Assembly: GCA_012519955.1 (NCBI GenBank)
Contig: JAAYPH010000114.1
Coordinates: 1 to 47,864 of the forward strand
Length of the DNA: 47,864 bases
Direction of reading: 5' to 3'
Source of the DNA: Candidatus Epulonipiscium sp.
Lineage (GTDB): Bacteria; Bacillota; Clostridia; Lachnospirales; Defluviitaleaceae
Positions 25,849 to 36,334 of the stretch are shown here, piece by piece. Positions within the stretch are counted from its first letter, which is position 1. Each line of letters begins with the position of its first letter. A model generated the notes under the pieces. It was not told where the DNA came from and ran no database searches. It saw only the letters and a program-made list of their open reading frames with translations. The position numbers and the translations under genes were made by a program.

Positions 25849-27042
25849 ATGGCAAAAGCTAAATTTGAAAGAACAAAGCCCCATGTTAACATTGGTACAA
25901 TCGGACACGTTGACCATGGTAAAACAACATTAACAGCAGCAATTACAAAAACTCTTCATACTAGATATGGATTAGGTGAAGCGGTAGCTTTCGATAATAT
26001 TGACAAAGCTCCAGAAGAAAGAGAACGTGGAATCACAATTTCTACATCTCACGTAGAATACGAAACTCCAAACCGTCACTATGCACACGTTGACTGCCCA
26101 GGGCACGCTGACTACGTTAAAAACATGATCACAGGAGCAGCTCAAATGGACGGTGCTATCATCGTTGTTGCTGCAACTGATGGTCCTATGGCTCAAACAA
26201 GAGAACATATTCTTCTTTCCCGTCAGGTAGGTGTTCCTTACATCGTAGTATTCATGAACAAATGTGACATGGTAGACGATGAAGAATTACTTGACTTAGT
26301 TGAAATGGAAATTCGTGAATTATTAAATGAATATGAATTCCCAGGAGATGACATTCCAGTAATCAGAGGATCTGCTCTTAAAGCATTAGAAGATCCAAGC
26401 AGCGAATGGGGAGACAAAATCCTTGAATTATTCGAAGCTGTTGACTCTTACATCCCAGCTCCAGAAAGAGACGTTGACAAACCATTCCTTATGCCTGTAG
26501 AAGACGTATTCTCCATTACAGGACGTGGAACAGTTGCTACTGGTAGAGTAGAACGTGGAATACTTAAAGTACAAGACGAAGTTGAAATCGTAGGTCTTTC
26601 TGAAGAATCCAGAAAAGTAGTTGTAACTGGAATAGAAATGTTCCGTAAATTATTAGACCAAGCACAAGCTGGGGACAACATTGGAGCACTTCTTCGTGGT
26701 GTTCAAAGAACAGAAATCGAAAGAGGACAAGTATTAGCTAAACCAGGAAGCATTACTCCTCATACAAAATTCAAAGCTCAAGTTTACGTTCTTAAGAAAG
26801 AAGAAGGTGGACGTCATACTCCATTCTTCGCAAACTACAGACCACAGTTCTATTTCAGAACAACAGACGTAACAGGTGTTATCTCCTTACCAGAAGGCGT
26901 AGAAATGTGCATGCCTGGAGATAACGTTGAAATGACAATTGAACTTATCGCTCCTATCGCTATGGAAAAAGGACTTCGTTTTGCTATCCGTGAAGGTGGT
27001 AGAACAGTTGGTGCTGGTACAGTAGCAGAAATTATTGAATAA
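25849..27042 (+). CDS. tuf: Elongation factor Tu
   Basis: Delivers aminoacyl-tRNA to the ribosome as the GTP complex. The 397 residues carry GHVDHGKTT (19-27), RGITI, DCPGH, NKCD and GSA, then the two barrel domains. Only one tuf copy is in the window. AAAGGAGG precedes the ATG; a strong terminator follows. Codon use is very biased, as expected for a top-expressed gene. Confidence 0.98.
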   Translation: MAKAKFERTKPHVNIGTIGHVDHGKTTLTAAITKTLHTRYGLGEAVAFDNIDKAPEERERGITISTSHVEYETPNRHYAHVDCPGHADYVKNMITGAAQMDGAIIVVAATDGPMAQTREHILLSRQVGVPYIVVFMNKCDMVDDEELLDLVEMEIRELLNEYEFPGDDIPVIRGSALKALEDPSSEWGDKILELFEAVDSYIPAPERDVDKPFLMPVEDVFSITGRGTVATGRVERGILKVQDEVEIVGLSEESRKVVVTGIEMFRKLLDQAQAGDNIGALLRGVQRTEIERGQVLAKPGSITPHTKFKAQVYVLKKEEGGRHTPFFANYRPQFYFRTTDVTGVISLPEGVEMCMPGDNVEMTIELIAPIAMEKGLRFAIREGGRTVGAGTVAEIIE

Positions 27043-27059
27043 TAGAAAATTAAACATTA

Positions 27060-27089
27060 AATCACATCCCATTCGGGATGTGATTTTTT
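27060..27089 (+). terminator. Intrinsic terminator after tuf
   Basis: AATCACATCCC (27060-27070) pairs with GGGATGTGATT (27075-27085) around ATTC, followed by a T run to 27089. It closes the str operon. Confidence 0.93.
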
Positions 27090-27202
27090 AATTCCTGAAA
27101 AATAAAAACAAGCTTATTCAAGAACAGCCAAATAATAAATTTTTTCTACGAAAGCTTGGATAAATTTTCTACAAGAAAATGAGGAATAAATGAAAAAAAC
27201 CC
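27090..27202 (+). other. A+T-rich spacer between tuf terminator and S10 promoter
   Basis: No reading frame with a ribosome site is seen. A small ATTTTC/GAAAAT hairpin (27164-27180) and two AAGCTT-containing inverted segments (27109-27115, 27152-27158) are the only structure; they are not convincing regulatory sites. Confidence 0.4.
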
Positions 27203-27231
27203 TTGCAAAACAAGAGATTTTATTGTATACT
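27203..27231 (+). promoter_or_regulatory. Promoter of the S10-spc supercluster
   Basis: TTGCAA (27203-27208), 17 bases, TATACT (27226-27231). It follows the tuf terminator and heads a long structured leader. Confidence 0.8.
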
Positions 27232-27237
27232 CATTGA

Positions 27238-27440
27238 TGTTGTGACATTGAGAGCGATGATGTGAAAGGTTGCCGTAACACGGGATAATTTTCACTGAGC
27301 AATGTCCAGTTCAAGAAACGGGGCGACAAGGTCACTGTACCATATCGAGGGAATTGCATTTTTATATGCAGTTGTGTATTTTTAGATACACCCGGATGAG
27401 TGTGCAGTCACCACTTGTCGTACTAAACTAAAAGTGCGAA
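27238..27440 (+). promoter_or_regulatory. S10 leader RNA
   Basis: About 200 bases of G+C-richer, structured untranslated RNA before rpsJ. GACATTG (27244-27250) pairs with CAATGTC (27300-27306), and GTGAAA (27262-27267) nests inside it with TTTCAC (27290-27295). Further down there is a GTGTAT/ATACAC hairpin and the segment GTCACCACTTGTCGTACTAA, which I recall as common before clostridial rpsJ genes. It is most likely the Firmicutes S10-operon autoregulatory leader; the regulatory ligand is not shown by sequence. Confidence 0.7.
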
Positions 27441-27458
27441 AAGGAGGGGACTTTTTTT

Positions 27459-27770
27459 ATGGCAAATCAAAAAATCAGAATTAGCTTAAAGGCGTACGAT
27501 CACAAATTAATCGATCAATCAGCTGAAAAAATCATTGACACAGCTAAAAAGACTGGAGCAAAAGTAAGTGGACCTATTCCATTGCCAACTAAAAAAGAAG
27601 TGGTTACAATTTTAAGAGCGGTTCACAAATATAAAGATTCCAGAGAACAGTTCGAAATGAGAACACATAAAAGATTGATTGATATTGTTGTGCCAACACC
27701 TAAGACTGTAGATGCCCTAATGCGTCTCGACTTGCCTGCAGGTGTAGACATTAAAGTAGATGTAAAATAA
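27459..27770 (+). CDS. rpsJ: 30S ribosomal protein S10
   Basis: Small-subunit head protein; as NusE it also joins antitermination complexes. The 103 residues have [30 protein letters not shown] and the loop [24 protein letters not shown] precedes the ATG. First gene of the S10 cluster, preceded by its leader and followed by two hairpins before rplC. Confidence 0.98.
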   Translation: MANQKIRISLKAYDHKLIDQSAEKIIDTAKKTGAKVSGPIPLPTKKEVVTILRAVHKYKDSREQFEMRTHKRLIDIVVPTPKTVDALMRLDLPAGVDIKVDVK

Positions 27771-27781
27771 GGTTTTTGGAA

Positions 27782-27851
27782 ATAGATTCAGCATCAAAGA
27801 TACAGATCGAAGATATGAATCTATCTAGGATGATTGTATGTAGATACAATC
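27782..27851 (+). repeat. Two hairpins between rpsJ and rplC
   Basis: ATAGATTCA (27782-27790) pairs with TGAATCTAT (27816-27824) across a 25-base loop. GATTGTAT (27832-27839) pairs with ATACAATC (27844-27851) around GTAG. The second ends 15 bases before the rplC ribosome site. No U-tract is present; processing or translational control is possible. Confidence 0.55.
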
Positions 27852-27878
27852 CGCTGTAGATTAATAGGAGGTGTAATC

Positions 27879-28511
27879 ATGAAGAAAGCTATTTTAGGAA
27901 GAAAAATTGGTATGACTCAGATTTTCGATGAAAATGGCAGACAAATTCCTGTTACTGTTTTAGAAGCAGGACCTTGTGTAGTAGTTCAAAAGAAAACAGT
28001 TGAAAATGACGGATATAATGCTATCCAGGTTGGATTTGTTGATGCTAAAGATAAGCATACAAATAAACCAATGAAAGGTCATTTTGAAAAAGCTGGAGTG
28101 GCGCCAAAAAGAAGATTAAAAGAATTCCGTTTAGAAGACATCAGCAGCTATGAAGTAGGCAGCGAAATCAAAGCAGATATCTTTGCTGCTGGAGATAAAG
28201 TTGATGTAACCGGTATTTCTAAAGGTAAAGGATACCAAGGTGCTATTAAAAGACATGGTCAACATAGAGGACCCATGGCACATGGTTCTAAATATCACAG
28301 AGCTGCGGGTTCAATGGGAGCAAGTTCTTTCCCATCAAGAGTATTCAAAGGAAAGAAACTTCCAGGACATATGGGTGCTGAACAAGTAACAGTTCAAAAT
28401 CTTGAAGTTGTACGTGTGGACGCTGGCAAGAACTTACTTCTTGTTAAAGGTGCGATTCCCGGACCTAAAAAGTCAATTGTATTAGTAAAAGACAGTGTTA
28501 AAAACGCATAG
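27879..28511 (+). CDS. rplC: 50S ribosomal protein L3
   Basis: Early-assembly 23S-binding protein whose long loop reaches the peptidyl transferase centre. The 210 residues start [20 protein letters not shown] and contain the loop [21 protein letters not shown] chose ATG 27879 with AGGAGGTG just upstream; the frame is open further up but unconserved. Co-transcribed with rpsJ and rplD. Confidence 0.97.
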   Translation: MKKAILGRKIGMTQIFDENGRQIPVTVLEAGPCVVVQKKTVENDGYNAIQVGFVDAKDKHTNKPMKGHFEKAGVAPKRRLKEFRLEDISSYEVGSEIKADIFAAGDKVDVTGISKGKGYQGAIKRHGQHRGPMAHGSKYHRAAGSMGASSFPSRVFKGKKLPGHMGAEQVTVQNLEVVRVDAGKNLLLVKGAIPGPKKSIVLVKDSVKNA

Positions 28512-28540
28512 TTGACATTGTGAGAAAGGAGGAAACTATT

Positions 28541-29155
28541 ATGGCTAAAGTTGCTGTGTATAATATGAGCGGACAGCAAGTTGGAGAAATCGAATTAAAT
28601 GATGCAATTTTCGGAGTAGAAGTAAACGAACATGTGCTTCATGCTGCAGTAGTACAGTACTTAGCAAACCAAAGACAAGGTACACAAAGTGCTAAGACTC
28701 GTGCAGAAGTACGTGGAGGCGGAAGAAAGCCTTGGAGACAAAAAGGAACAGGAAGAGCAAGACAAGGATCCATTCGTGCACCACAATGGACTGGTGGCGG
28801 TATTGTATTTGCTCCAAAGCCAAGAGACTATTCTTTCAAATTAAATAAGAAAGTAAAAAGATTAGCTCTTAAATCTGCATTAACAAGCAAAGTACAAGAA
28901 AACAAATTCATCGTTTTAGACGAATTAAAATTAGATACAATCAAAACTAAAGAAATGAAAAAGGTTTTAGACAACCTTAAATTAACTAAAGCATTAATCG
29001 TGAACGACGATAAAAATGTGGTGTTATCCGCAAGAAATATCCCAACTGTAAAAACAATCTCTGTAAATAACATTAATGTGTATGATATCTTAAAATACGA
29101 TACATTTGTTATTTCTAAAGATGTATTGCAAAATATCGAGGAGGTGTATGCATAA
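28541..29155 (+). CDS. rplD: 50S ribosomal protein L4
   Basis: Lines the exit tunnel with its extended loop. The 204 residues contain the conserved loop [20 protein letters not shown], which carries the wild-type residues associated with macrolide sensitivity, followed by [21 protein letters not shown] chose ATG 28541 after AAAGGAGG. The stop overlaps the rplW start by one base (TAATG), a sign of coupled translation. Confidence 0.97.
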   Translation: MAKVAVYNMSGQQVGEIELNDAIFGVEVNEHVLHAAVVQYLANQRQGTQSAKTRAEVRGGGRKPWRQKGTGRARQGSIRAPQWTGGGIVFAPKPRDYSFKLNKKVKRLALKSALTSKVQENKFIVLDELKLDTIKTKEMKKVLDNLKLTKALIVNDDKNVVLSARNIPTVKTISVNNINVYDILKYDTFVISKDVLQNIEEVYA

Positions 29156-29454
29156 TGGCAGATTTGAAATACTATGATGTCATTTTAAAACCAGTTATTA
29201 CTGAAAAAAGTATGAACCAAATGGCAGACAAAAAATACACCTTCCTTGTGCATCCATCAGCAACAAGAACTCAGGTTAAAGATGCTGTAGAGAAAATGTT
29301 TGAAGGTGTAAAAGTAGAAAAAGTAAACACCATTAATCAAGACGGAAAAACAAGAAGAAGAGGAATGACCTTCGGAAAAACTGCAAAAACCAAAAAAGCA
29401 ATTGTTAAATTAACTGCAGAAAGCAAAGACATTGACTTTTTTGAAGGAATGTAG
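29155..29454 (+). CDS. rplW: 50S ribosomal protein L23
   Basis: Sits at the exit of the peptide tunnel, the docking site for trigger factor and the signal recognition particle. The 99 residues show [14 protein letters not shown], the [19 protein letters not shown] core, the long positively charged loop [18 protein letters not shown], and an end DIDFFEGM. Start overlaps the rplD stop; GAGGAGGTG lies within the rplD end. Confidence 0.97.
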   Translation: MADLKYYDVILKPVITEKSMNQMADKKYTFLVHPSATRTQVKDAVEKMFEGVKVEKVNTINQDGKTRRRGMTFGKTAKTKKAIVKLTAESKDIDFFEGM

Positions 29455-29511
29455 TTAAATAAGTGAAGAAACACCAGGGAACGTGTAAAGAAGTTGAAAG
29501 GAGTGAATACG

Positions 29512-30345
29512 ATGGGTATTAAAAAATACAATCCATATACCCCTTCAAGAAGACAAATGACTTCGTCTACCTTTGAAGAAATTACAAAGACCACTCCAGA
29601 AAAATCATTAGTGGTATCTTTGAAAAAACATTCAGGTAGAAATAACCAAGGGAAAATAACAGTTCGCCATCGTGGAGGCGGAGTTAGAACAAAATATAGA
29701 ATCATCGATTTCAAGAGAAATAAAGACGGGGTGCCTGCAAGAGTTGCATCCATCGAATACGATCCAAACAGAACAGCAAATATTGCTTTATTGCACTATG
29801 TTGATGGTGAAAAGGCATATATTTTAGCTCCTAACGGTTTAAAAGTAGGAGATAAAATTATGAATGGAGAAAATGCAGAAATCCGTGTAGGTAATGCGCT
29901 TCCTCTGCAATTTATCCCTGTAGGTACAACCATTCATAACATTGAAATGAAGCCAGGAAAAGGCGGACAGCTTGTTCGTTCTGCAGGAGCTTCTGCTCAA
30001 TTAATGGCTAAAGAAGGAAAGTATGCAACTATTAAATTACCTTCTGGCGAAACAAGAATGATTCCAATCGGCTGTAGAGCTACCATAGGACAAGTAGGAA
30101 ATCTTGATCACGAACTTATCAATGTTGGTAAAGCAGGAAGAAAACGTCATATGGGAATCCGTCCTACAGTTCGTGGATCTGTAATGAACCCTAACGACCA
30201 TCCACACGGTGGTGGAGAAGGTAGATCACCTATCGGACGTCCAGGACCATCTACACCATGGGGTAAACCAGCTCTTGGACTTAAGACAAGAAAGAAAAAT
30301 AAAGCTTCAAATAAATTAATCGTTCGTAGAAGAGGTCAAAAGTAA
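29512..30345 (+). CDS. rplB: 50S ribosomal protein L2
   Basis: Needed for subunit association and peptidyl transferase function. The 277 residues match the B. subtilis length. Motifs: [34 protein letters not shown], and near the end [20 protein letters not shown], with the conserved histidine near the catalytic centre. I chose ATG 29512, after GAAAGGAGTG; an earlier in-frame TTG (29494) precedes the ribosome site. Confidence 0.97.
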   Translation: MGIKKYNPYTPSRRQMTSSTFEEITKTTPEKSLVVSLKKHSGRNNQGKITVRHRGGGVRTKYRIIDFKRNKDGVPARVASIEYDPNRTANIALLHYVDGEKAYILAPNGLKVGDKIMNGENAEIRVGNALPLQFIPVGTTIHNIEMKPGKGGQLVRSAGASAQLMAKEGKYATIKLPSGETRMIPIGCRATIGQVGNLDHELINVGKAGRKRHMGIRPTVRGSVMNPNDHPHGGGEGRSPIGRPGPSTPWGKPALGLKTRKKNKASNKLIVRRRGQK

Positions 30346-30394
30346 ATTTAGATTATAGCTTTATATGAGCTAGAAATCGGAAGGAGGAGCATTT

Positions 30395-30679
30395 ATGGGT
30401 CGATCCCTTAAAAAAGGACCTTTTGCAGATGACCATCTGTTAAAAGCAATTGATGCAATGAATAAAAGCGGAGATAAAAAGGTTATTAAATCTTGGTCTC
30501 GCCGTTCAACAATTTTCCCACAAATGGTTGGACACACAATTGCTGTTCATGATGGAAGAAAACATGTTCCTGTATACATTACAGAAGACATGGTTGGTCA
30601 TAAATTAGGAGAATTTGCGTTAACAAGAACCTATAGAGGACACGGAAAAGACGCAGAAAAGAAATCAAGAGTACGTTAA
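30395..30679 (+). CDS. rpsS: 30S ribosomal protein S19
   Basis: Small-subunit head protein that forms a complex with S13 at the inter-subunit bridge. 94 residues: [15 protein letters not shown], the core TWSRRSTI-like [20 protein letters not shown], and [25 protein letters not shown] precedes the ATG. Confidence 0.98.
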   Translation: MGRSLKKGPFADDHLLKAIDAMNKSGDKKVIKSWSRRSTIFPQMVGHTIAVHDGRKHVPVYITEDMVGHKLGEFALTRTYRGHGKDAEKKSRVR

Positions 30680-30703
30680 TTTTGATGGAAGGAGGGCTGC
30701 TTC

Positions 30704-31090
30704 ATGGCTAAAGGACATAGAAGTCAAATCAAAAGAGCGAGAAACGAAAATAAAGATACAAGACCTAAAGCTCATGTAAGATATGCAAGAGTATCTGCAT
30801 CTAAGGCAAAGATTGTTCTTGATACAATAAAAGGTAAAGGAGCAGGAGAAGCACTTGCTATCCTTGCATATACTCCAAGAACTGCTGCGAGAATCATTGA
30901 AAAAGTATTAAAATCAGCAGTAGCGAATGCAGAAAACAACCAAGGAATGGATGCTTCCAAACTCTTTGTACAAGAAGCATATGCAAACAAAGGACCAAAA
31001 ATGAAGAGAATTCGCCCAAGAGCGCAAGGAAGGGCATATCGTATAGAGAAACAGACCAGTCATATTTCGATTGTACTTAATGAAAGATAA
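30704..31090 (+). CDS. rplV: 50S ribosomal protein L22
   Basis: Exit-tunnel constriction protein. The 128 residues are slightly longer than average through a charged N-terminus. Core motifs are [20 protein letters not shown], the beta-hairpin region [20 protein letters not shown], and an end [19 protein letters not shown] precedes the ATG; rpsC follows 11 bases later. Confidence 0.97.
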   Translation: MAKGHRSQIKRARNENKDTRPKAHVRYARVSASKAKIVLDTIKGKGAGEALAILAYTPRTAARIIEKVLKSAVANAENNQGMDASKLFVQEAYANKGPKMKRIRPRAQGRAYRIEKQTSHISIVLNER

Positions 31091-31101
31091 GGAGGTTAGG
31101 T

Positions 31102-31761
31102 ATGGGACAAAAAGTTAATCCCCACGGCTTAAGAGTCGGTATTATTAAAGACTGGAGCGCCAAGTGGTACGCACCAAAGAAGAATTTTGCCGATTTATTG
31201 ATAGAAGACAATAAGTTAAGAACTTATATTAAAAGCAAATTATATGAAGCAGGAATTTCTAATATTGAAATAGAAAGAGCGGCAGAAAGAGTAAAAGTGC
31301 ATATTCACACCTCCAAACCAGGTATTGTAATTGGTAAAGGGGGAGCTTCTATTGAAGACTTACGCAATGAGCTTCAGAAGCTAACAGAAAACAAAGTTAT
31401 GATTAACATTGTTGAAGTTAAAAAACCAGAAATTGATGCACAATTAGTAGCTGAAAACGTTGCACTTCAATTAGAAAACCGTATTTCCTTCAGAAGAGCA
31501 ATGAAGCAAGTAATGGGAAGAGCAATGAAAGCTGGCGCGCAAGGAATCAAAGTAGCTTGTTCCGGTCGTTTAGGCGGCGCAGAAATTGCTCGTACAGAGC
31601 ATTATCATGAAGGAACTATTCCTCTACAAACTTTAAGAGCAGACATTGACTATGGATTTGCAGAAGCAAACACAACTTATGGTAAGATCGGTGTAAAAGT
31701 TTGGATTTATAAAGGTGAAATTCTTCCTCAAAGAGCTAAAAAGGAAGGGAGCGATGAATAA
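31102..31761 (+). CDS. rpsC: 30S ribosomal protein S3
   Basis: mRNA-entry protein with helicase-like function. The 219 residues show [18 protein letters not shown], the KH motif [16 protein letters not shown], and the C-terminal domain with [20 protein letters not shown] and [16 protein letters not shown]. Its stop overlaps the rplP start by one base. Confidence 0.98.
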   Translation: MGQKVNPHGLRVGIIKDWSAKWYAPKKNFADLLIEDNKLRTYIKSKLYEAGISNIEIERAAERVKVHIHTSKPGIVIGKGGASIEDLRNELQKLTENKVMINIVEVKKPEIDAQLVAENVALQLENRISFRRAMKQVMGRAMKAGAQGIKVACSGRLGGAEIARTEHYHEGTIPLQTLRADIDYGFAEANTTYGKIGVKVWIYKGEILPQRAKKEGSDE

Positions 31762-32201
31762 TGTTAATGCCTAAAAGAGTAAAACGTCGTAAACAATTTC
31801 GTGGGCGTATGACAGGGCAAGCTACCCGTGGTAATAAAATCACTTACGGTGAATTTGGGCTTGTAGCTGAAGAACCAAGCTGGATTACTTCAAATCAAAT
31901 AGAAGCTGCCCGTATCGCTATGACAAGATATATCAAACGTGGTGGTAAAGTTTGGATTAAAATATTCCCTGACAAACCAATCACACAAAAACCAGCAGAA
32001 ACTCGTATGGGTAAGGGGAAAGGATCCCCAGAATATTGGGTAGCAGTAGTTAAACCAGGCAGAGTAATGTTTGAACTTGCAGGAGTAGCAGAAGAAACTG
32101 CGAGAGAAGCTTTACGTCTTGCAATGCACAAATTGCCAATTAAATGTAAAATTGTATCACGTGCAGAACAAGAAATGGACGGTGATAGTAGTGAAGAGTA
32201 A
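31761..32201 (+). CDS. rplP: 50S ribosomal protein L16
   Basis: Contacts A-site tRNA and helps shape the peptidyl transferase centre. The 146 residues have [17 protein letters not shown], the conserved [22 protein letters not shown] with the arginine region near the A site, and [16 protein letters not shown]. The start ATG overlaps the rpsC stop; a second in-frame ATG lies six bases on, but family alignment favours the first. Confidence 0.97.
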   Translation: MLMPKRVKRRKQFRGRMTGQATRGNKITYGEFGLVAEEPSWITSNQIEAARIAMTRYIKRGGKVWIKIFPDKPITQKPAETRMGKGKGSPEYWVAVVKPGRVMFELAGVAEETAREALRLAMHKLPIKCKIVSRAEQEMDGDSSEE

Positions 32202-32394
32202 TGTATATTTAGAAGAATTACGAAACAAAACTTCAGATGAATTAAAGTTAGAGTTAGTTTCTGCTAAAAAGGAATTATTCAACTTAAGATTTCAAAATGC
32301 AACCAATCAATTAAACAACACAGCAAGAATCAGAGAAGTGAGAAAAAACATTGCAAGAATTCAAACAATCATTACACAACGTTCCAACGCATAA
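32191..32394 (+). CDS. rpmC: 50S ribosomal protein L29
   Basis: Exit-tunnel rim protein made of two helices. From GTG 32191 it has 67 residues, the family length, with [21 protein letters not shown] and [24 protein letters not shown] just upstream is the ribosome site. It overlaps the end of rplP by 11 bases. The same frame is open further upstream inside rplP, but the extra residues are not L29-like. Confidence 0.93.
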   Translation: MKSNVYLEELRNKTSDELKLELVSAKKELFNLRFQNATNQLNNTARIREVRKNIARIQTIITQRSNA

Positions 32395-32421
32395 TGATTG
32401 TTACGGAAGGAGGAATTCACT

Positions 32422-32679
32422 GTGGGAGAAAGAAATCTTCGTAAGACATTAATCGGTAAAGTAGTCAGTGACAAGATGGATAAAACCATAGTTGTGGCTG
32501 TTGAGAATAATGTTAAACATCCTTTATATGGGAAAATCGTGAAGAGAACTTATAAATTAAAAGCGCATGATGAAAATAACGAATGTAAAATCGGCGATCG
32601 TGTAAAAGTGATGGAAACAAGACCACTGTCCAAAGATAAGAGATGGAGATTAGTTTCGATCGTAGAAAAAGCAAAATAA
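32422..32679 (+). CDS. rpsQ: 30S ribosomal protein S17
   Basis: OB-fold primary 16S-binding protein. 85 residues from GTG 32422, with [39 protein letters not shown] and [29 protein letters not shown] lies before the GTG; the TTG at 32398 upstream of the ribosome site is rejected. Confidence 0.96.
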   Translation: MGERNLRKTLIGKVVSDKMDKTIVVAVENNVKHPLYGKIVKRTYKLKAHDENNECKIGDRVKVMETRPLSKDKRWRLVSIVEKAK

Positions 32680-32706
32680 TGTCTCGACTCGAAAGGAGGG
32701 TATATT

Positions 32707-33075
32707 ATGATTCAACAAGAAAGCAGATTAAATGTTGCAGACAACACTGGAGCAAAAGAACTTTTATGCATCCGAGTTTTGGGAGGATCTAAAGTTAGAT
32801 ATGCGAGTGTTGGAGATGTAATCGTTGCTTCGGTTAAAGATGCAACACCCGGTGGTGTTGTAAAGAAAGGTGACGTTGTTAAAGCAGTTGTTGTAAGAAC
32901 TGTTAAAGAAGTTAGAAGACCAGACGGTTCCTACATCAAATTTGATGATAACGCAGCAGTTATAATCAAAGAAGATAAGAACCCAAGGGGAACTCGTATT
33001 TTCGGACCAGTTGCAAGAGAATTAAGAGAAAAGAAATATATGAAGATTTTATCCTTGGCACCAGAAGTACTATAA
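32707..33075 (+). CDS. rplN: 50S ribosomal protein L14
   Basis: Inter-subunit bridge protein that, in other bacteria, also binds the silencing factor RsfS. The 122 residues are the standard length: [52 protein letters not shown] and [24 protein letters not shown] precedes the ATG. Confidence 0.98.
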   Translation: MIQQESRLNVADNTGAKELLCIRVLGGSKVRYASVGDVIVASVKDATPGGVVKKGDVVKAVVVRTVKEVRRPDGSYIKFDDNAAVIIKEDKNPRGTRIFGPVARELREKKYMKILSLAPEVL

Positions 33076-33088
33076 GGAGGTGTTTTGA

Positions 33089-33418
33089 GTGAAAATTAGA
33101 CTTAAAAAAGGCGATACAGTTCGAGTAATTACTGGAAAAGACGCCGGAAAAGAAGGCAAGATATTACAAGTTGACCGTAAAAATGGTCGTGTAATCGTTG
33201 AAGGCGTTAATATGATTACAAAACATAAAAAAGCTAATCCAATGGGACAGGGCGGAATTATTCATCAAGAAGCTCCTATTCATGTTTCCAATGTAATGTA
33301 TTTGCATAACGGAAAGACTACAAGATTGGGAGTAAAAGTAGTAATGGAAGAAAGAAACGGACGTCAAAAAGCCGTTCGCTATAGAGTAGCAAAATCTACA
33401 GGAGAAGTAATTGATTAA
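33089..33418 (+). CDS. rplX: 50S ribosomal protein L24
   Basis: Assembly-initiator protein of the large subunit with a KOW fold. 109 residues: [20 protein letters not shown] and [20 protein letters not shown], then the loop [23 protein letters not shown] start after AAGGAGGTG. The gap after rplN is only 13 bases. Confidence 0.97.
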   Translation: MKIRLKKGDTVRVITGKDAGKEGKILQVDRKNGRVIVEGVNMITKHKKANPMGQGGIIHQEAPIHVSNVMYLHNGKTTRLGVKVVMEERNGRQKAVRYRVAKSTGEVID

Positions 33419-33439
33419 GCATCGGAAGGAGGGTAAGCT

Positions 33440-33979
33440 TTGAGTAGAATTAGAGAAATATACGAGAACGAAATAGTAGATGCAATGATGAAAAAGTTCG
33501 GATATAAAAATAAATTAGCAGTGCCCAAGATTGAAAAAGTAATCATCAATATGGGAGTTGGAGAAGCTAAAGACAATCCAAAAGTACTTGAATCTGCAGT
33601 AAGCGATTTAATTATTATTTCCGGACAAAAACCTGTTGTTACAAAAGCTAAAAAGTCTGTGGCTGCATTCAAAATCCGTGAAGGTATGCCAATAGGATGT
33701 AAAGTAACTCTTCGTGGAGAAAGAATGTATGATTTTATTGATCGTTTAATCAACTTGGCTTTGCCTCGTGTTCGTGACTTTAGAGGAGTTAACCCTGATG
33801 CATTCGATGGAAGAGGAAACTATGCATTAGGAATCAAAGAACAGTTGATATTCCCTGAAATAGAATATGATAAGATTGATAAAGTAAGAGGTATGGACGT
33901 TATTTTTGTTACCACAGCAAACACGGACGAAGAAGCTCGTGAATTGTTGAGATTGTTTGGAATGCCATTTAGAAAGTAA
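33440..33979 (+). CDS. rplE: 50S ribosomal protein L5
   Basis: Binds 5S rRNA and contacts P-site tRNA. The 179 residues have [38 protein letters not shown] and [23 protein letters not shown] start at normal distance from GGAAGGAGGG; the N-terminus [12 protein letters not shown] fits the family. Confidence 0.97.
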   Translation: MSRIREIYENEIVDAMMKKFGYKNKLAVPKIEKVIINMGVGEAKDNPKVLESAVSDLIIISGQKPVVTKAKKSVAAFKIREGMPIGCKVTLRGERMYDFIDRLINLALPRVRDFRGVNPDAFDGRGNYALGIKEQLIFPEIEYDKIDKVRGMDVIFVTTANTDEEARELLRLFGMPFRK

Positions 33980-33996
33980 TAAAAGGAGGGTAACGA

Positions 33997-34182
33997 ATGG
34001 CAAAAAAGTCAATGAAGATTAAGCAACAACGTACGCCGAAGTTTTCGACAAGAGCTTATAATCGTTGTAGAATCTGTGGAAGACCTCATGCATATTTGAG
34101 AAAATTCGGTGTATGCCGTATTTGCTTTAGAGAACTGGCGTATAAAGGTCAAATTCCAGGTGTTAAAAAAGCTAGCTGGTAA
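33997..34182 (+). CDS. rpsN: 30S ribosomal protein S14 (zinc type)
   Basis: Small-subunit head protein, 61 residues, short zinc-binding form. [20 protein letters not shown] contains Cys24, Cys27, Cys40 and Cys43 for zinc, and the end is [20 protein letters not shown] precedes the ATG. The zinc-independent long paralog found in some Firmicutes is not in this window. Confidence 0.98.
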   Translation: MAKKSMKIKQQRTPKFSTRAYNRCRICGRPHAYLRKFGVCRICFRELAYKGQIPGVKKASW

Positions 34183-34205
34183 AATAGGGGAAGGAGGTAC
34201 ATTCA

Positions 34206-34607
34206 ATGACAATGAGTGATCCAATTGCAGATATGCTAACAAGAATCAGAAATGCTAATATCGCAAAACATGATACAGTAGATATACCTGCATCAAAAAT
34301 GAAAAAAGCAATCGCGGATATATTATTAAACGAAGGATATATTAGAGGATACGAAATCATTGAAGATGGCGCGAAAGCTACAATTCGTATCACATTAAAA
34401 TACGGAAAAGATAAGAACGAAAAAGTTATTTCCGGCTTAAAAAGAATTTCTAAACCAGGACTTAGAGTATTTGCTGGTAAAGACGAATTGCCTAAAGTAT
34501 TAGGTGGGCTTGGTACAGCAATTATTTCTACAAGCAAAGGTTTATTAACAGATAGAGACGCTAGAAAATTAGGCGTTGGTGGAGAAGTAGTTGCATTTAT
34601 TTGGTAA
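34206..34607 (+). CDS. rpsH: 30S ribosomal protein S8
   Basis: Central-domain 16S-binding protein and known translational regulator of spc-type operons. 133 residues with [40 protein letters not shown] and [21 protein letters not shown] start one codon pair later (ATG 34212) is equally possible; AAGGAGG fits the first. Confidence 0.97.
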   Translation: MTMSDPIADMLTRIRNANIAKHDTVDIPASKMKKAIADILLNEGYIRGYEIIEDGAKATIRITLKYGKDKNEKVISGLKRISKPGLRVFAGKDELPKVLGGLGTAIISTSKGLLTDRDARKLGVGGEVVAFIW

Positions 34608-34656
34608 TAAAATATGAATAATGATGAGAGTGTAATAAGCTTAAGGAGGTGCAACC

Positions 34657-35196
34657 ATGTCACGAATTGGTAAATTGCCGATTACAATTCCATCAGGAGT
34701 AGAAGTAAAAATTGGTGATGGAAATCTTGTAACCGTAAAAGGACCAAAAGGATCCTTAGAAAGAAAATTACCCGCTGAAATCAATGTAGCGGTTGAAGAT
34801 AATCAAGTAGTAGTAACAAGACCAAGTGATCTTAAAAAGCATAGAGCACTGCATGGTTTAACAAGAACACTGGTTGCCAATATGGTAGAGGGTGTAACAA
34901 ACGGATACTCTAAAGTATTGGAAATCAACGGTGTAGGATATAGAGCGCAAAAACAAGGTAAAAAATTAGTATTATCCTTAGGATATTCCCATCCTGTTGA
35001 AATGGAAGATCCAGAAGGCATTGAAAGTGTAGTAGAAGGACAAAACAAAATCATCGTTCGCGGAATCGACAAAGAAAAAGTTGGTCAATATGCAGCTGAA
35101 ATTCGATTCAAACGTCCTCCAGAACCTTATAAAGGCAAAGGAATCAAATACGCTGACGAAGTGATTAGAAGAAAAGAAGGTAAAACCGGTAAGTAA
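34657..35196 (+). CDS. rplF: 50S ribosomal protein L6
   Basis: Located near the factor-binding centre. The 179 residues have the two-domain layout, with [50 protein letters not shown] and the C-terminal [29 protein letters not shown] precedes the ATG. Confidence 0.98.
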   Translation: MSRIGKLPITIPSGVEVKIGDGNLVTVKGPKGSLERKLPAEINVAVEDNQVVVTRPSDLKKHRALHGLTRTLVANMVEGVTNGYSKVLEINGVGYRAQKQGKKLVLSLGYSHPVEMEDPEGIESVVEGQNKIIVRGIDKEKVGQYAAEIRFKRPPEPYKGKGIKYADEVIRRKEGKTGK

Positions 35197-35217
35197 TAGA
35201 AAAGGGGTGAAATCCAC

Positions 35218-35586
35218 ATGATTCGAAAAGAATCTCGTTCTGAAGTTCGTGCAAAAAAACACTTAAAAATACGCAAGAAAATCCAAGGCACAACTCAAAG
35301 ACCTAGATTATCCGTATTTAGAAGTGATAAACATATCTATGCACAAATCATTGATGATGTTAAAGGAACTACAGTAGTTGCTGCATCAACATTGGAAAAA
35401 GATATTACGAAACAGCTTGAAAAAACTAATACTGTACAAGCAGCTAAAGTAGTAGGCGAAATAGTTGCTCGTAGAGCTTTAGATAAAGGAGTTACTGAAG
35501 TGGTATTCGATCGTGGAGGATATATATATCACGGTAAAGTAAAAGCATTAGCAGATGCAGCTAGAGAAGCTGGGTTACAATTCTAG
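35218..35586 (+). CDS. rplR: 50S ribosomal protein L18
   Basis: 5S rRNA-binding protein. 122 residues with an arginine/lysine-rich start, then [20 protein letters not shown] in substance (here [20 protein letters not shown]), [20 protein letters not shown] and AREAGLQF at the end. AAAAGGGGTGA is the ribosome site. Confidence 0.97.
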   Translation: MIRKESRSEVRAKKHLKIRKKIQGTTQRPRLSVFRSDKHIYAQIIDDVKGTTVVAASTLEKDITKQLEKTNTVQAAKVVGEIVARRALDKGVTEVVFDRGGYIYHGKVKALADAAREAGLQF

Positions 35587-35602
35587 TAAAGGAGGGAAAA
35601 AG

Positions 35603-36112
35603 ATGCCTAGAACTAAAGTCGACACAAGCAATATGGACTTAAAAGAAAGAGTTGTTACAATAAAAAGGGTTACCAAGGTAGTTAAAGGTGGACGAAACTT
35701 CCGATTCTCTGCTTTAGTAGTTGTTGGTGACGAAAACGGATACGTAGGTGCTGGATTAGGAAAATCAACTGAAATTCCTGATGCAATTAAAAAAGCTATA
35801 GAAGATGCTAAGAAAAATTTAGTATTTGTTCCAAGAGATGCAAACGACAGTATTCCTCATGAATTTATCGGTGAATTCGGCAGTGCTAGAGTATTATTAA
35901 AACCCGCTGCAGAAGGTACTGGAGTAATTGCAGGAGGACCAGCTCGTGCGGTGCTTGAATTAGCAGGAATTCGCAATATTAGAACAAAATCCTTGGGTTC
36001 CAATAATAAGAGAAACGTTGTTAATGCAACGATCGAAGCATTAAAAAATCTTAAAAATCCAGAAGACGTTGCAAAATTACGTGGTAAAACATTAGAAGAA
36101 CTTCTAGGATAA
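35603..36112 (+). CDS. rpsE: 30S ribosomal protein S5
   Basis: Accuracy protein at the mRNA channel. The 169 residues begin [18 protein letters not shown], with the double-stranded RNA-binding-like segment [20 protein letters not shown], the spectinomycin-region loop of wild type, and [23 protein letters not shown] 35603 follows AAAGGAGGG; the longer open frame overlaps rplR and is not S5-like. Confidence 0.97.
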   Translation: MPRTKVDTSNMDLKERVVTIKRVTKVVKGGRNFRFSALVVVGDENGYVGAGLGKSTEIPDAIKKAIEDAKKNLVFVPRDANDSIPHEFIGEFGSARVLLKPAAEGTGVIAGGPARAVLELAGIRNIRTKSLGSNNKRNVVNATIEALKNLKNPEDVAKLRGKTLEELLG

Positions 36113-36125
36113 AGGAGGAATTGCG

Positions 36126-36305
36126 ATGTCTAAATTAAAAATCACATTGGTAAAATCCACAATTGGTGCAAAACCAAAGCAAAAGCTCACAGCACAAGCT
36201 TTGGGTCTTACAAAATTGCATAAGACTGTAGAACATCAAGACAATGCAGCCATTCGTGGAATGATTAACAGAATTGCACATTTAGTAAAGGTTGAAGAAA
36301 TATAA
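36126..36305 (+). CDS. rpmD: 50S ribosomal protein L30
   Basis: A small 59-residue large-subunit protein, typical in length. It reads [20 protein letters not shown], then [20 protein letters not shown] and [17 protein letters not shown]: the standard L30 pattern. AAAGGAGGAA lies before the ATG, and the gene fits between rpsE and rplO as in other bacteria. Confidence 0.97.
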   Translation: MSKLKITLVKSTIGAKPKQKLTAQALGLTKLHKTVEHQDNAAIRGMINRIAHLVKVEEI

Positions 36306-36334
36306 GAAGATAAGATTTTAAAGGAGGTGCCAAG

